Shown: positions 45,919 to 56,491, numbered from the stretch's first letter. The stretch is 64,000 bases of DNA from Corynebacterium pacaense (GCF_900169525.1 NZ_LT821240.1:383684-447683); one strand, 5' to 3'. Notes: generated from the letters alone by a model not told the origin. Made by a program: numbers and translations.

Positions 45919-46449
45919 ATGCCATTCCCCGCGCTGCTCCTGCCCCTGATCTTCTGGAGCGCCCTTGCTGTCCTGTCATCCTGGGCCGTCAGTCGAGCCG
46001 TTCCCCTGACCGCATCGCAGTCGGTGAGGATCAATGCACCCATGCCCCTGGTGTGGGAGACCATCACCGATATTGAGCGCTATCCCGAATGGAATGACCA
46101 CCTCATCGAGGCCCAGACCGTCGGGGAGCTCTCGGAGGGTGCGCGTTTCAAGGTCAGGGCACGCCACCCGGAGACGAAGCGCCTGCGTATCCGGTTCTCA
46201 CCGACGATCACCTCCTGGACCGTGGGCGAGGAGGTGACCTGGACAACGAAGCTCCTGACCAAATGGCTGCTCACCGTCACCCAGACGATCAGGTTGACCG
46301 AGAGCGACGGCGGGGCCACCACGCTGACCCGGGAGATGAGCTTCACCGGTGCGCTCTCACCCGGTGTGCCGTTCATGATCAGCGTCGAGAAACTGCAGAA
46401 GGCCTCCAATCAGAAGTTGAAGGATCTGATTGAAGGCACGGCGGAGTGA
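45919..46449 (+). CDS. SRPBCC-fold protein with N-terminal membrane anchor
   Basis: This 176-residue protein has an N-terminal hydrophobic segment (ALLLPLIFWSALAVLSSWAV) that acts as an anchor or signal, then a START/SRPBCC ligand-binding fold (SVRINAPMPLVWETITDIERYPEWNDHL). Such domains bind lipids or other hydrophobic ligands; the ligand is unknown. It is convergent with gltX. Confidence 0.82.
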   Translation: MPFPALLLPLIFWSALAVLSSWAVSRAVPLTASQSVRINAPMPLVWETITDIERYPEWNDHLIEAQTVGELSEGARFKVRARHPETKRLRIRFSPTITSWTVGEEVTWTTKLLTKWLLTVTQTIRLTESDGGATTLTREMSFTGALSPGVPFMISVEKLQKASNQKLKDLIEGTAE

Positions 46450-46465
46450 GGCGGAAGCGCTCGCG

Positions 46466-47941
46466 TCAGGCGCTGTAGGGGGTTACGGCACGGGCCGCAC
46501 GCAGCCGCGCCAGCGTCGACTCGCGACCGAGCAGCTCCATCGACTCGAACAGCGGCGGCGAGATCGCCTCGCCGGAGATCGCCACCCGCAGCGCGCCGTA
46601 GGCCACGCGGGGTTTGAGGCCGAGGTCCTCGATCAGAGCCTTGGACAGGGCGGCCTCGATGGCCGGCGTCGTCCACTCCCCCACGGCCTCCAGTGCCACG
46701 ATCCCGGCGTCAAGAGGCTCGGTGGCGGTGTCCTTGAGATTCTTCTTCGCGGCCTTCTCGTTGAGCACGAGATCAGTATCAGCGGTGACGAGGAACTTCA
46801 GTAGATCCCAGGCCTCCGAGAGCGTCTTGATGCGGGTCTGCACGAGATCGGCGGCGATCGCGAACTTCTCCGCCGGGTAGTCCACCGGAAAGCCCGTGTA
46901 CCGCGTGAGGTAGTCGCGCAGCCGCCCGGCGAAGTCGGCGGGCTCCAGCAGCCTGATGTGGTCGGCGTTGATGGACTCGAGCTTCTTCTGATCGAAGCGT
47001 GCGGGGTTGCCCAGCACATCCTTGATGTCGAAGTGTGCCACGAACTCATCCACGGAGAAGATGTCCTGGTCCGCGGACAGCGACCAGCCCAGCAGTGCCA
47101 GGTAGTTGACCATGCCCTCCGGGATGATGCCGTGGTCACGGTGGTTGAAGAGGTTGGACTGCGGGTCGCGCTTGGACAGCTTCTTGTTGCCCTCCCCCAT
47201 GACAAAGGGGAGATGACCGAACTCGGGTGTGCGGGAGGCGACGCCGATCCGCTTGAGCGCCTCATAGAGGGCCAGCTGACGCGGGGTGGAGGGCAGCAGA
47301 TCCTCGCCGCGCAGCACGTGGGTGATCTCCATCAGTGCATCGTCAACCGGGTTGACCAGCGTGTACAGGGGCTGACCGTTGGATCGGGCGACCACGAAGT
47401 CCGGCTGGGTGAATGACTTGAACTCCACCTCGCCACGGACCAGGTCCGTCCACCTCCAGTCCTGGTCGGGCATGCGCAGACGCCATACCGGCTTGCGGCC
47501 CCCGGCCTCGAAGTCGGCGATCTGCGCGGGGCTGAGGTCGCGGTCGAAGTTGTCGTATCCGAGTTTGGGATCGCGTCCGGCGGCCCGGTGCCGCTCCTCC
47601 ACCTCCTCCGCCGTGGAGTAGGCGGGGTACACCTCGCCGGCGTCGATAAGCTTCTTGAGCACGTCCTGGTAGATCGCGGTGCGCTGGCTCTGCCGGTAGG
47701 GCTCGTGGGGGCCACCGACCTCCACGCCCTCGTCCCAGTCCATGCCCAGCCACCGCAGGGATTCCACGATCGCGGCATAGGACTCCTCGGAGTCACGCGC
47801 CGCATCGGTATCCTCGATACGGAAGATCAGCTTCCCGCCGGTATGGCGGGCGTACGCCCAGTTGAACAGGGCGGTGCGCACCATTCCGACGTGGGGGGTG
47901 CCTGTGGGTGAGGGACAGAAACGTACACGAACTTCAGTCAT
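46466..47941 (-). CDS. gltX: Glutamyl-tRNA synthetase
   Basis: GltX charges tRNA-Glu. The 491-residue class I enzyme has the HIGH-type motif [20 protein letters not shown] at residues 11-30, the KMSKS-type loop KKLSKRD, and an anticodon-binding C-terminal part. Most actinobacteria use this enzyme also to misacylate tRNA-Gln, which GatCAB then amidates. Both tRNA-Glu copies and tRNA-Gln lie beside it. Confidence 0.97.
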   Translation of the reverse strand: MTEVRVRFCPSPTGTPHVGMVRTALFNWAYARHTGGKLIFRIEDTDAARDSEESYAAIVESLRWLGMDWDEGVEVGGPHEPYRQSQRTAIYQDVLKKLIDAGEVYPAYSTAEEVEERHRAAGRDPKLGYDNFDRDLSPAQIADFEAGGRKPVWRLRMPDQDWRWTDLVRGEVEFKSFTQPDFVVARSNGQPLYTLVNPVDDALMEITHVLRGEDLLPSTPRQLALYEALKRIGVASRTPEFGHLPFVMGEGNKKLSKRDPQSNLFNHRDHGIIPEGMVNYLALLGWSLSADQDIFSVDEFVAHFDIKDVLGNPARFDQKKLESINADHIRLLEPADFAGRLRDYLTRYTGFPVDYPAEKFAIAADLVQTRIKTLSEAWDLLKFLVTADTDLVLNEKAAKKNLKDTATEPLDAGIVALEAVGEWTTPAIEAALSKALIEDLGLKPRVAYGALRVAISGEAISPPLFESMELLGRESTLARLRAARAVTPYSA

Positions 47942-48001
47942 GGTGGCTATGGTAATCGCCCGGGTCCGGGGAGGCTCGTTCGCCCCGGCAACCGTGGGGG
48001 C

Positions 48002-48018
48002 TAGAATGGCTCTCCATG
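48002..48018 (+). promoter_or_regulatory. Leaderless promoter of the isochorismate synthase gene
   Basis: tagaat (48,002-48,007) ends 8 nt before the ATG at 48,016 and no ribosome site is seen. Confidence 0.55.
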
Positions 48019-49146
48019 TGTGCCCACCGAGATCCCCACGCCCCGTCGAGCGCCCCGGATTTCCTCCTGTCCCGGGCGCACGGATCGGTGCGCACCCAGG
48101 GGACGGTCGGGAGTTTCACCGATCCCTGGTCCGCGGTGGAGGCACTGAGAGGAGGGGAGGCGGAGATGGTGGTCGGTGCCATCCCCTTCGACCGGGGCGC
48201 GGCGGCGGCTCTGACGGTGCCCGAGCGCATCATCCGCGAGGACGGTCCGCTGGAACCGCACTCCTACTACCGCTTCGGCCCCGGCTCGGTGCTCAACGCC
48301 TCGGTCGCCGGCATCGACCCCTCGCCGGAGGTGCACCTGGAACGGGTGCGGGCGGCCATCGGGACGATCCGCAACACCGCACTCAACAAGGTCGTCCTCG
48401 CCCGGGCCGTGGACATCGCCTTCGATCCCGCGGTCGACCCGCGGCTGGTGGCGGCGCGTCTGATAGACAACTCCTTCAACCGTGACGGCTTTATCACCGA
48501 TCTCTCCCCCGCCGGCCCCGCCCACGCCGGGCACATGCTGGTGGGATCATCTCCAGAGGTGCTGATCAAACGCCAGGGCTCGACGGTCACCGCCTATCCC
48601 CTCGCCGGTTCCGCCCCCAGGTCAGCGGACCGGGCCGTCGACGATGCCGCGGCACGGTCACTTTCGGCCAGCGCCAAGAACCTCGAGGAGCACCGCTACG
48701 TCATCGACCACATCCGCGCCGCGCTGACGCCCCTGTGCCGGACGCTCGACATCCCCGAGACACCCGAACTGACGTGCACGAATGAGATGTGGCACCTGGC
48801 CACACCGATCACTGGCACGCTGCGCGATCCCGCGGGCACCGCCCTCGAGCTCGCCCTGCTCGTCCACCCGACCCCGGCCATCTGCGGCAGCCCGACGGAC
48901 GCCGCCGAGGCACTGATCGCCGAGGCGGAGTCCCCTCGCGGTTTCTACGCAGGTGCCGTCGGCTGGTCCGACTCCTCCGGGGACGGCGAGTACATGGTCG
49001 CGATCAGATGCGCGGAGGTTTCCGCCGACGGGAGATCCGCACGGGCCTGGGCCGGTGGTGGCATCGTCGCCGATTCCGATGCGGAGGACGAGCTGGAGGA
49101 GACGACGGCGAAGCTGCGCACGATCATGCGCGCGCTGGGACTGTAG
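48016..49146 (+). CDS. Isochorismate synthase
   Basis: This 376-residue chorismate-utilising enzyme has the C-terminal core [74 protein letters not shown] and [22 protein letters not shown]. It belongs to the MenF/DhbC/EntC type. The product feeds menaquinone or a catechol siderophore. No such pathway genes are adjacent, so the branch is not decided. It is divergent from gltX and convergent with the Odx gene. Confidence 0.9.
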   Translation: MCAHRDPHAPSSAPDFLLSRAHGSVRTQGTVGSFTDPWSAVEALRGGEAEMVVGAIPFDRGAAAALTVPERIIREDGPLEPHSYYRFGPGSVLNASVAGIDPSPEVHLERVRAAIGTIRNTALNKVVLARAVDIAFDPAVDPRLVAARLIDNSFNRDGFITDLSPAGPAHAGHMLVGSSPEVLIKRQGSTVTAYPLAGSAPRSADRAVDDAAARSLSASAKNLEEHRYVIDHIRAALTPLCRTLDIPETPELTCTNEMWHLATPITGTLRDPAGTALELALLVHPTPAICGSPTDAAEALIAEAESPRGFYAGAVGWSDSSGDGEYMVAIRCAEVSADGRSARAWAGGGIVADSDAEDELEETTAKLRTIMRALGL

Positions 49147-49176
49147 AAACCTCACAGTAGAATCCCCACAGCAGAA

Positions 49177-49203
49177 ACCCCGACCGCGGAAACCCACGGT
49201 CGG
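49177..49203. terminator. Terminator between convergent genes
   Basis: The inverted repeat cccgaccg / cggtcggg with a 10-nt loop lies between genes ending at 49,146 and 49,272. Confidence 0.6.
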
Positions 49204-49271
49204 GAATGGGCTCGCCGTGACGCGGTGCCCCGCAGCGAACCCGCACGGACCCCCGGACGCCGGGAGGGGTG

Positions 49272-50078
49272 CTAGATCGCCTCCACCGGGTTTCCGAGCC
49301 TGCCCACGCCGGGGATCTCAATTTCAATGTAGTCGCCGTCCACCATGGCCTCGGTGCCCGCGGGGGACCCGGTGCAGATGATGTCGCCGGGCAGCAGCGT
49401 CATCGAGGCGGTGATGAATTCGATGATCTCGCCCATCTTCATGATCATCTGCTGGGAGTTGGAGTCCTGCTTGAGTTCCGTGTGGCCCTCGTGGGTCAGA
49501 CGCGCCTTGATCGGCAGGTTGTCCAGATCGATGGAATCAATAGCGGTCTGGATCCAGGGGCCGAGCGGGCAGAAGGTGTCAATGCCCTTGGCGCGCGCCC
49601 ACTGGCCGTCGGCGAACTGGAGGTCACGGGAGGAAACGTCATTAACGATTGTAAAACCCAGGACCACGGACTTCCAGTCTGCAGCCTTGACGTTTTTGCA
49701 GGGCTTGCCGATCACCACGGCGAGCTCACCCTCGAACTCAACCTTGGTGGCAAAGGAGGGAATGCGGATCGGGGCATTGGGGCCGACCACTGCGGTCGGG
49801 GGCTTCAGGAAGAGGGTCGGCGGCAGGGATTCCGCGGACTTCTTGAACACCTCGGCCACGTGATCGGCGTAGTTGCGGCCGATCGCCACGACCTTGCTCG
49901 GCAGCATCGGCGCCAGGAGCCGGACATCCTTCAACCGCCATTCCCGGCCGGTGTACTTCGGTTCGGTAAAAGGGGTACCCTCGATCTCCCTGGCGGTCAG
50001 GTTGACCGGGTCGTCCCCTTCCCCGTCGATCGTGCAGAAACACATTCCATCTGGTGTGGCAATTCGTCCAAAACGCAT
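49272..50078 (-). CDS. odx: Fumarylacetoacetate hydrolase-family protein, oxaloacetate decarboxylase Odx-like
   Basis: This 268-residue FAH-fold enzyme has the metal and active-site motifs GRNYADHVAE, FLKPPTAVVGPNAPI, VEFEGELAVVIGKPCKNV, GFTIVNDVSSRDLQ and PGDIICTGSPAG. In C. glutamicum the protein of this fold encoded near gltX is Odx, a divalent-metal-dependent soluble oxaloacetate decarboxylase; I assign by that resemblance and position. Other FAH hydrolases share the same motifs. The ATG at 50,078 follows a tatgct -10 box (50,086-50,091) by 7 nt, so the mRNA may be leaderless. Confidence 0.8.
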   Translation of the reverse strand: MRFGRIATPDGMCFCTIDGEGDDPVNLTAREIEGTPFTEPKYTGREWRLKDVRLLAPMLPSKVVAIGRNYADHVAEVFKKSAESLPPTLFLKPPTAVVGPNAPIRIPSFATKVEFEGELAVVIGKPCKNVKAADWKSVVLGFTIVNDVSSRDLQFADGQWARAKGIDTFCPLGPWIQTAIDSIDLDNLPIKARLTHEGHTELKQDSNSQQMIMKMGEIIEFITASMTLLPGDIICTGSPAGTEAMVDGDYIEIEIPGVGRLGNPVEAI

Positions 50079-50128
50079 AGAGGACAGCATACCGAGGCAC
50101 CATCGGCACGCTCACCCGGGGGTCGAAA

Positions 50129-50776
50129 TCACTCCATCACGTCTTTGAGAGTTTCCACACTCCCCTTAAGAACCTGCACCAGATACACTTCCGCGCAGGC
50201 CAGAGCGTCGGTGAGCGCCTGGTGATTGGAATAGGCCGGGAGCCCGTAGCGCTGACGGACCCGGGCCAGGCGGAGGTCCTCCCCCCGGGGATAGGTGGAC
50301 ATGCGCACCATGTGCCTGCGTTCCAGCGCGAAGGTGTCCACGATGGGTACCTCCAGTGGCGCACCGAAATGCTCCTGACAGGCCGCGGAGAGAAAGCCCT
50401 TCTCAATGGCGGCGAAGTGGGCGAGCATGGCGCGTCCCTCCAGCGCCTGCAACAGCCGGGTCAATGCCTCCTCCATGCCGATGCCGGCGGCGATCTCATC
50501 ATCGGTGAGCTGGTGGATCACCGCCGAGGAGCCGACGGTGAACCCCTCGTTACCGTGGATGACCACGTATCCCGCGCCGCTGAGATCGATGATGTGCCCG
50601 TTGATCGGGACCCAGCCGATGGAGACCATCTGGTGCTCTCTGGGGTTGAGGCCGGTGGTCTCCACATCCACGGCCAGCAGCGGAAGGGTGCTTAACGACG
50701 CCCCCGCCTTCGGCTGCGGGATATCGTAGAAGGCCTTCAGGGCACCCCGCGCCCTGCGGCGCCTGCCGCCGAACAT
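50129..50776 (-). CDS. 3'-5' exonuclease (DnaQ/epsilon-like)
   Basis: This 215-residue DEDD-family exonuclease has ExoI VDVETTGLNPREHQ, ExoII LAHFAAIEKGFLSAA and ExoIII YSNHQALTDALACAEVY. It starts within the stop of the CBS/DUF294 gene (ATGA), so the two are translationally coupled. It probably trims DNA or RNA 3' ends. It is not the replicative proofreader, which would lie elsewhere. Confidence 0.88.
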   Translation of the reverse strand: MFGGRRRRARGALKAFYDIPQPKAGASLSTLPLLAVDVETTGLNPREHQMVSIGWVPINGHIIDLSGAGYVVIHGNEGFTVGSSAVIHQLTDDEIAAGIGMEEALTRLLQALEGRAMLAHFAAIEKGFLSAACQEHFGAPLEVPIVDTFALERRHMVRMSTYPRGEDLRLARVRQRYGLPAYSNHQALTDALACAEVYLVQVLKGSVETLKDVME

Positions 50777-52632
50777 CAGATGTTCCTCACCGGATATTTG
50801 GTCGCCAGTGCCGTCTGCATGGATTTGATGATGGTGAAGGCATCCCGCAGATGCTCCCTGTCCATCTTACTCAGTGACTTGGGGTCGATGTGGTAGTTCG
50901 GCGTCTCCCCCGCCTTGATCAGCCGCGACTGGTGCTGGAAGGAGATGGCGGTGAGGAAGTCAAAGGCGTCGAGCAGGTCCTGGGCACCCTTGACGGACAC
51001 CTGTCCGTGACCCGCACTGGCCTGGAGCCGCTCCCTGGTTCCGATGGCGTCGCTGCCCGAGGCGAGTGAATAGAGTCTGGCCATCTGCACGATTCCGGCC
51101 GTGCCGCCCTTCTTCACATCCAGCGTCGCTCCGTACTCCCCCGAGCGTTCCACCACCAGGCCACGGAAGAATCCGACCGGCGGATCGCGGCGGGCGGCCA
51201 GGCTCGCCAGGTGGGCGTGCAGCCGCCTGGCCCCGCGCGCCATGTTCACCGCAGCATGGTGCACCTGCTGTCCCATTGCGAGCTCCCCGTGGATCGCCCG
51301 GAAATCGAAGAAGGTCTGGGCGTAGAGCAGTGCATCCGGTTCCGGGGCGGTGATCCAGCGGTGGAAGGTGTCCATCCACTGCTGCACCGTCATCCGCCAC
51401 TCCGGATTCGAGGCCATCATGTCGCCGGGACACAGCACCTGACCCGCGCGGTCTAGTCCGCTGCAGACGAAATCGGTCAGTGCGGCGAAGTACTCGCCGT
51501 GCTCGTCCTCCCGGAAGGAATCATCGAGCACCAGGGCGTTGTCCTGATCGGAGGCCAGTCCGATCTCCTTGCGGCCCTGGGATCCAACGACGACGAAGGC
51601 GTAGGGTACCGGCGGGGCCCCGAACCTCTCCTCCCCGAGGGTGAGCAGCCTCCGCGCCAGGGAATCCGCGGCGACGGTGAGCAGACTGCTCACCTCCTGG
51701 GAGGAGGCACCGCGATCGATGAATCGGGCCGCCACCTCGCCGGAGGACCTGAAGGTCTGGGAGAGCTCCTCCACGGTGTTCTTCCGGGAGAGATCCGCGG
51801 TCAGGTAGATCGGATCATGCCGTAGCAGACGCATGATGTCGGCGGAGGTGACAATGCCGCTGACATCGCCGTCATCGACGATCGGCAGGTGGTGGATGCG
51901 CAGTTCCGCCATCAGCAGCATCGCCTCGAAGGCGAGGTCGCGGGAGGTCATGGTGCGCGGGTCCGCGGTCATGATCTCGGTCACCGGCAGGTCGATGTCG
52001 AGTCCCTGCGCCACCACCCTGCCCCGCATGTCACGGTCGGTGACGATTCCGAGCAGGCTGTCGCCCTGCTGCACCAACAGCGAGGAGACCCGGTGCTTCT
52101 CCATCATCCGCGCGGCGTCCCGGATCGTCGATTCCGGCTCGACGGCGATCGGATTGGAGATCTTGAAATCGCCGAGCTTGGTGCGCAGCACCTCGGAGCT
52201 GGACTCGCGGCGCAGCTGGTCCGCGGCGGCGCGAATGCGCTTCGACCAGCTGGAATAGTAACGCGCCAGCTGCGGATTGCGCTCGGCGATCGGAGTGAAA
52301 TCCTCACGGCTCAGACGCAGCAGCAGGCAATCCTCCACCGCGACCATGGTGTAACGGGAGATGGGCTCGCCCAGCATCATCGAATAGCCGAAGGATCGTC
52401 CGGCGTCCCGGCGATCCAGCAGCACTCCCTGCTCATCGAGGACATCCACCGCCCCCGAACGGATCACCCGCATGACGTCGCCCCTCTGACCGAACTGCGT
52501 GATCACGTCCCCACGGCGGACATATTCCATCGACATCTTCGACGGCAGCTCATCCAATTCGGATTCGGGCAGCTGGGCGAAGGGCTCGACGCCCGCGAGA
52601 AAGTCGCGGATCTCCTCAAGTTCAACCGACAT
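50776..52632 (-). CDS. Cyclic-nucleotide-binding / CBS / DUF294 nucleotidyltransferase-like protein
   Basis: This 618-residue protein has four parts: a cNMP-binding domain (residues 10-130, RRGDVITQFGQRGDVMRVI), a pair of CBS domains (about 160-280, LLGIVTDRDMRGRVV and VSGIVTSADIMRL), a DUF294 nucleotidyltransferase-like domain (about 300-440, FVVVGSQGRKEIGLASDQDNALV, with the GS and DxD pattern), and DUF294_C. It looks like a ligand-gated nucleotidyltransferase. The partner exonuclease overlaps it; this pair is widespread but its job is unknown. Confidence 0.88.
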   Translation of the reverse strand: MSVELEEIRDFLAGVEPFAQLPESELDELPSKMSMEYVRRGDVITQFGQRGDVMRVIRSGAVDVLDEQGVLLDRRDAGRSFGYSMMLGEPISRYTMVAVEDCLLLRLSREDFTPIAERNPQLARYYSSWSKRIRAAADQLRRESSSEVLRTKLGDFKISNPIAVEPESTIRDAARMMEKHRVSSLLVQQGDSLLGIVTDRDMRGRVVAQGLDIDLPVTEIMTADPRTMTSRDLAFEAMLLMAELRIHHLPIVDDGDVSGIVTSADIMRLLRHDPIYLTADLSRKNTVEELSQTFRSSGEVAARFIDRGASSQEVSSLLTVAADSLARRLLTLGEERFGAPPVPYAFVVVGSQGRKEIGLASDQDNALVLDDSFREDEHGEYFAALTDFVCSGLDRAGQVLCPGDMMASNPEWRMTVQQWMDTFHRWITAPEPDALLYAQTFFDFRAIHGELAMGQQVHHAAVNMARGARRLHAHLASLAARRDPPVGFFRGLVVERSGEYGATLDVKKGGTAGIVQMARLYSLASGSDAIGTRERLQASAGHGQVSVKGAQDLLDAFDFLTAISFQHQSRLIKAGETPNYHIDPKSLSKMDREHLRDAFTIIKSMQTALATKYPVRNI

Positions 52633-52676
52633 GGTTCAACCTTAGGAGATCCGCCGTCTCCGCGGGGCCGAATCGA

Positions 52677-53696
52677 TCAGCCGCGCAGTGCGGCGGCGAT
52701 CCGGTCACCCACGTCGGTGGTGCGGATCGGGGCGTCGCCACGCGTTGCCACGTCCGCCGCGACGGCATCCTCGATGCGAACGGCGTTGTCCTCGTCGCCG
52801 AGGTGCCGCAGCAGCATCGCCGCGGACAGGATCGCGGCTGTGGGATCGGCGATACCCTTCCCTGCGATGTCGGGGGCCGATCCGTGCACCGGCTCGAACA
52901 TGGAGGGGTTGGTGCCTGTGGCGTCAATGTTGCCAGAGGCTGCCAGGCCGATGCCTCCGGTCACGGCCCCGGCGAGGTCGGTGATGATATCGCCGAAGAG
53001 GTTGTCGGTGACGATCACATCGTAGCGACCGGGATCGGTGACCATGTAGATCGTGGCGGCGTCGATATGGTTGTAATCGACGGTGACCTCGGGATACTCG
53101 GCCGCGACCTCGTTGACGGTGCGCGCCCACAACCCGCCGGCGTGGACGAGCACGTTCGTCTTGTGCACCAGGGTGACGTGCTTGCGACGTCCCATGGCGC
53201 GTGCGAAGGCATCGCGGACCACGCGCTCGACGCCGTATCGGGTGTTCTGGGACACTTCGGAGGCGACCTCGTGCGGGGTGCCCACGCGCAGGCCACCACC
53301 GATGCCCACATAGAGGCCCTCGGTGCCCTCGCGCACGACCACGAAGTCGATCTCGCCGGGATCCGCCAGCGGCGACCTGGTGGCCGGGAACAGCTTGGAG
53401 GGCCGGAGGTTGACGTGGTGGTCGAGGGCGAAGCGCATCTTCAGCAGCAGTCCCCGCTCGAGAACTCCCGGGGGCACGGAACCGGGTGCCCCGATGGCGC
53501 CGAGCAGGATCGCATCGTGTTCGCGCAGCTGGGCGAGATCGGTATCGGTGAGCAGTTCGCCGTTGCGCAGGTAGCGCCGCGCCCCGAGGTCGAACTCGGT
53601 GGTCTCAATATCATCACGGACGGCCCCGAGTACCTTCAGCGCCTCTGCGGTGACCTCCGGGCCGATGCCGTCGCCACCAATAACTGCCAATTTCAT
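52677..53696 (-). CDS. leuB: 3-isopropylmalate dehydrogenase
   Basis: LeuB oxidises and decarboxylates 3-isopropylmalate in leucine synthesis. The 339-residue protein begins [20 protein letters not shown] and shows [35 protein letters not shown] and [16 protein letters not shown] with [13 protein letters not shown]. The ATG at 53,696 has aaggg upstream. It lies apart from leuCD, as in C. glutamicum, where LtbR controls both. Confidence 0.97.
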   Translation of the reverse strand: MKLAVIGGDGIGPEVTAEALKVLGAVRDDIETTEFDLGARRYLRNGELLTDTDLAQLREHDAILLGAIGAPGSVPPGVLERGLLLKMRFALDHHVNLRPSKLFPATRSPLADPGEIDFVVVREGTEGLYVGIGGGLRVGTPHEVASEVSQNTRYGVERVVRDAFARAMGRRKHVTLVHKTNVLVHAGGLWARTVNEVAAEYPEVTVDYNHIDAATIYMVTDPGRYDVIVTDNLFGDIITDLAGAVTGGIGLAASGNIDATGTNPSMFEPVHGSAPDIAGKGIADPTAAILSAAMLLRHLGDEDNAVRIEDAVAADVATRGDAPIRTTDVGDRIAAALRG

Positions 53697-53763
53697 TATG
53701 CGGGATACCCTTCTCACCAGGTGAACTTTTCCCGATTCTAACACGCGGCGGTGCGCCCGCGGG

Positions 53764-54879
53764 TCATTCGAGCAGGCTTCGCGGATCCGCACCGCTGAAG
53801 GCCGCGCCGAGGATGTCCGCCACCACCTCCACGGTGACCGGCCGCGGATACACCGCCGGAACCTCACCGACGATCCGCGCCACCGCGGCACCGAGCTCCG
53901 ATTGCGCCAGGCCGAGTTCCGCGAGGCTGGAGGGGTGGACCAGCAGGTCACACAGCGCAAGGAGCCTGTCGACGCACACCCGCGCCGGATCACCGTCGCC
54001 CACCCCGGTACCACCACCCAGTTCCACCGCGATCCGCGCCGCGGAGTCGGGCGCCCAGGAGGCCAACACGGCCGAGACATAGGGCAGCATCACCGCGTGG
54101 GTCCGGGCGTGGGCGAGGCCGTGGGAACCACCCAGTACATGGACGATCTCATGATGCAGCGCCCGCCCCACTCCCGAGTAGGCCACCGCGCCGAGGTACC
54201 CGCCGTAGAGGCAGGACTCCCTGGACCCGAGGGGAGCTTCACCGCCTCCACCCGCGGCCGCTATTCCAGGTAGTCCCGCGGCCAGGGAACGAAGTCCCGC
54301 CAGCGCCAGTTCCCGGGAGATGGGGCTGGTGCCGCCGGCGAAGACGGTGTCGATGCAGTGTGCGACCCCGTTGAGTCCGGAATCGGCGGCCAGCGGACCG
54401 GGTAGATTCGCAAGTAGCCCGGCATCGTAGATGACCGAAACCGGAACCACCCTCGCGTCCCGTCGGATCTCTTTGCTCCCGTTGCGGGTCACCGCCCAGA
54501 TGTCGGTGCCCTCGGATGCTGCGTAGGTGGTCGGAACGGCGATGATCGGGACGGTGTGCTCCACGACGATTGCCTTGGCCAGGCCCACCGCGGAGCCGCC
54601 CCCGATGCTCACGATGACATCGGCACCGGTGTCCACGGCCAGTGCCCTGGCCCGTTGCGCATCAGGGAGGGGAACGTGCTGGGCCACCCCTTCGATCCGG
54701 GCGGCCACCGGCAGCCCGGCGGTCAGGGCCTCCGCGGCGGCGATCGCACTACGGGTGACAATGAGCAGGATTCTCCGGGACCCGAGGCTCTCGAGCTGTG
54801 TCCGGAGGTTCTCCGCGGCACGCCCGGCCCCGAAGTGGATCTGCTGGCCATGGGTGGTGTGATGGAACACAAGCGTCAT
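53764..54879 (-). CDS. Maleylacetate reductase
   Basis: This 371-residue iron-type alcohol dehydrogenase fold protein of the maleylacetate reductase subgroup has [44 protein letters not shown] and [20 protein letters not shown]. It reduces maleylacetate to 3-oxoadipate with NAD(P)H, the last step before the common aromatic ring-fission product. It is the third gene of the operon; its start overlaps the hydrolase stop (ATGA). Confidence 0.9.
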   Translation of the reverse strand: MTLVFHHTTHGQQIHFGAGRAAENLRTQLESLGSRRILLIVTRSAIAAAEALTAGLPVAARIEGVAQHVPLPDAQRARALAVDTGADVIVSIGGGSAVGLAKAIVVEHTVPIIAVPTTYAASEGTDIWAVTRNGSKEIRRDARVVPVSVIYDAGLLANLPGPLAADSGLNGVAHCIDTVFAGGTSPISRELALAGLRSLAAGLPGIAAAGGGGEAPLGSRESCLYGGYLGAVAYSGVGRALHHEIVHVLGGSHGLAHARTHAVMLPYVSAVLASWAPDSAARIAVELGGGTGVGDGDPARVCVDRLLALCDLLVHPSSLAELGLAQSELGAAVARIVGEVPAVYPRPVTVEVVADILGAAFSGADPRSLLE

Positions 54880-55526
54880 TGTCGCGACTCCCCGGCAGCT
54901 GGGCGGCCGGCGGTGCCGGAGAGCAAGGTGAGCCGCTCCCGGATCCGCCGCACGGCCTGATCGTTGATGTGGTGTTCCGCGTCCTCATAGATGTCCAGAT
55001 CGACGGTGCATCCGAGCTCCTCAAACGCCCGGGCGGTCTCCCGGGTCCGGGACAGCGGTACCCAGGGATCGTGGCGGGCGGTAAGCAGGAGAACGGGAAA
55101 CGCGGTGGCACCCTGCCGTATGAGGAACGATCGGTTTCTCGGGCCGATGAAACCGCCGGTGTGCAGGATCGCACCGCTGACCGCCGGCTGCTCGGTGAGC
55201 AGGTACTCCGCCAGCAGGCAGGCACCCTGCGAGAACCCGAGGACCACCACGGGTGCGGTGACCTGTGACAGTTCCTCCAGGTCGGCCTTCACGGTGGCCA
55301 GCGCGGAACCGAGGGCGGGCTCGTTGTCCCGTCTGGGCCTCATGAAGCCCTGGGGATACCAGGTGTTCTCCGGCGCCGCGGGAATCCGCCAGCCCAGATG
55401 GTCCAGTCCTCCCACCCTCCGGGCGAGGTCCGCGATGAAATCCGTGGACTGCCCGCGCCCGTGAACCCCGTAGACCACCAGTGAGGCGTCCCCGCTGTCC
55501 GCGCCCACCGGGAGAAGGGTGCTCAT
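54876..55526 (-). CDS. Alpha/beta hydrolase of the MhqD/carboxylesterase type
   Basis: This 216-residue phospholipase/carboxylesterase family protein has the nucleophile Ser in VVLGFSQGACLLAEY, the Asp in LTARHDPWVPLSR and the His in EDAEHHIND. In Bacillus subtilis an MhqD hydrolase stands beside the ring-cleaving dioxygenase MhqO in hydroquinone detoxification; the same pairing occurs here. The start overlaps the dioxygenase stop (ATGA). Confidence 0.87.
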   Translation of the reverse strand: MSTLLPVGADSGDASLVVYGVHGRGQSTDFIADLARRVGGLDHLGWRIPAAPENTWYPQGFMRPRRDNEPALGSALATVKADLEELSQVTAPVVVLGFSQGACLLAEYLLTEQPAVSGAILHTGGFIGPRNRSFLIRQGATAFPVLLLTARHDPWVPLSRTRETARAFEELGCTVDLDIYEDAEHHINDQAVRRIRERLTLLSGTAGRPAAGESRQ

Positions 55527-56491
55527 GTCCGGGAGGTCTCCACACTGATCGTCTCCAGACGGGACATGATCACATCCCTTTCGGATTCGAACTGCGGTGG
55601 GAGCATGAAGCGCCGACCGAGTTCCTCGGGTGACTCATCGCAGTCCCAGCCGCCGTCGGCGTGGGTGACCGCCAGCTCGAAGAGGGCCCCTCCGGGTGAG
55701 CGGACGTAGTGGGATTTGAAGTAGGTCCGGTCCTTGAGCTCGGAGATGTCGGTGTACCCCGCCCCCTCGATGTCGAACTTGGTCCGTTCCTGGTTGTCCA
55801 GGGTGTCCAGATTCCAGGCGAAATGATGGTAGGTGCCGGCCCCGTAGCGCCAGGTCCCCTGCGGATCCCTGCGATTCGCGGTCAGCTAGATCCAGTTTCC
55901 ATGCGCGTCGGATCCCGCCTGGAAGCGCACCCTGTCGCCCTCCTCGATGATCTCCTCTCCGGCGAAGAAGGCCTCCGTACCGAATTGAACCATCCGTTCG
56001 GGGTCATAGACGTGGATGCCCACACCGTGAATGCCGTGGATCGCGGCCTCCGGGGGTACCCCGAAGCCGGTGTGCCCGATCCTCGTATCGCCCTCGTTGC
56101 CCACCAGCTGATACTCGATCCCGCTCGGGTGGACGAAGGCGACCCGGCGTTCACCGAAGCTCTCACACTGTGTGGCGTCCAACCCGAAGGATGCGAGTCT
56201 GTCCGCCCAGAAGTCCAGGGATCCCGCAGGTACGGAGAGCAGAACCTCACGCGCCTGCTTGGTCCCGCGCTGGCCGAACAACCCCGCCTGCGCCCACGGG
56301 AAGGTGGTGATCACACTCGAGGGGTCGCCGTTGGCGTTGGAGTAGTAGAGGTGGTACACCGGTGCGCTGCCATCATAGAGGACCGTCTTCTTGATGAACC
56401 GCAGCCCCAGCACCCTGGTGTGAAAATCGACGTCCTCCTGCGCACCCGCGACCGACAATGTCACGTGGTGTGAACCGAGCAGATAGGTCAT
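55523..56491 (-). pseudogene. Ring-cleaving dioxygenase (MhqO-like), in-frame TAG
   Basis: This is a vicinal-oxygen-chelate dioxygenase of two glyoxalase-type modules, 322 codons in all. The first part reads GSHHVTLSVAGAQEDVDFHT, then the second module IHGIHGVGIHVYDPERM. After GNWI, codon 202 or so is TAG (55,886-55,888). The same frame continues with LTANRRDPQGTWRYGAGTYHHFAW and ends after ALFELAVTHADGGWDCDES, which supplies the third metal ligand (Glu). Relatives have WIELTA, so GAG changed to TAG. The truncated product lacks its metal site and should be inactive. Confidence 0.85.
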
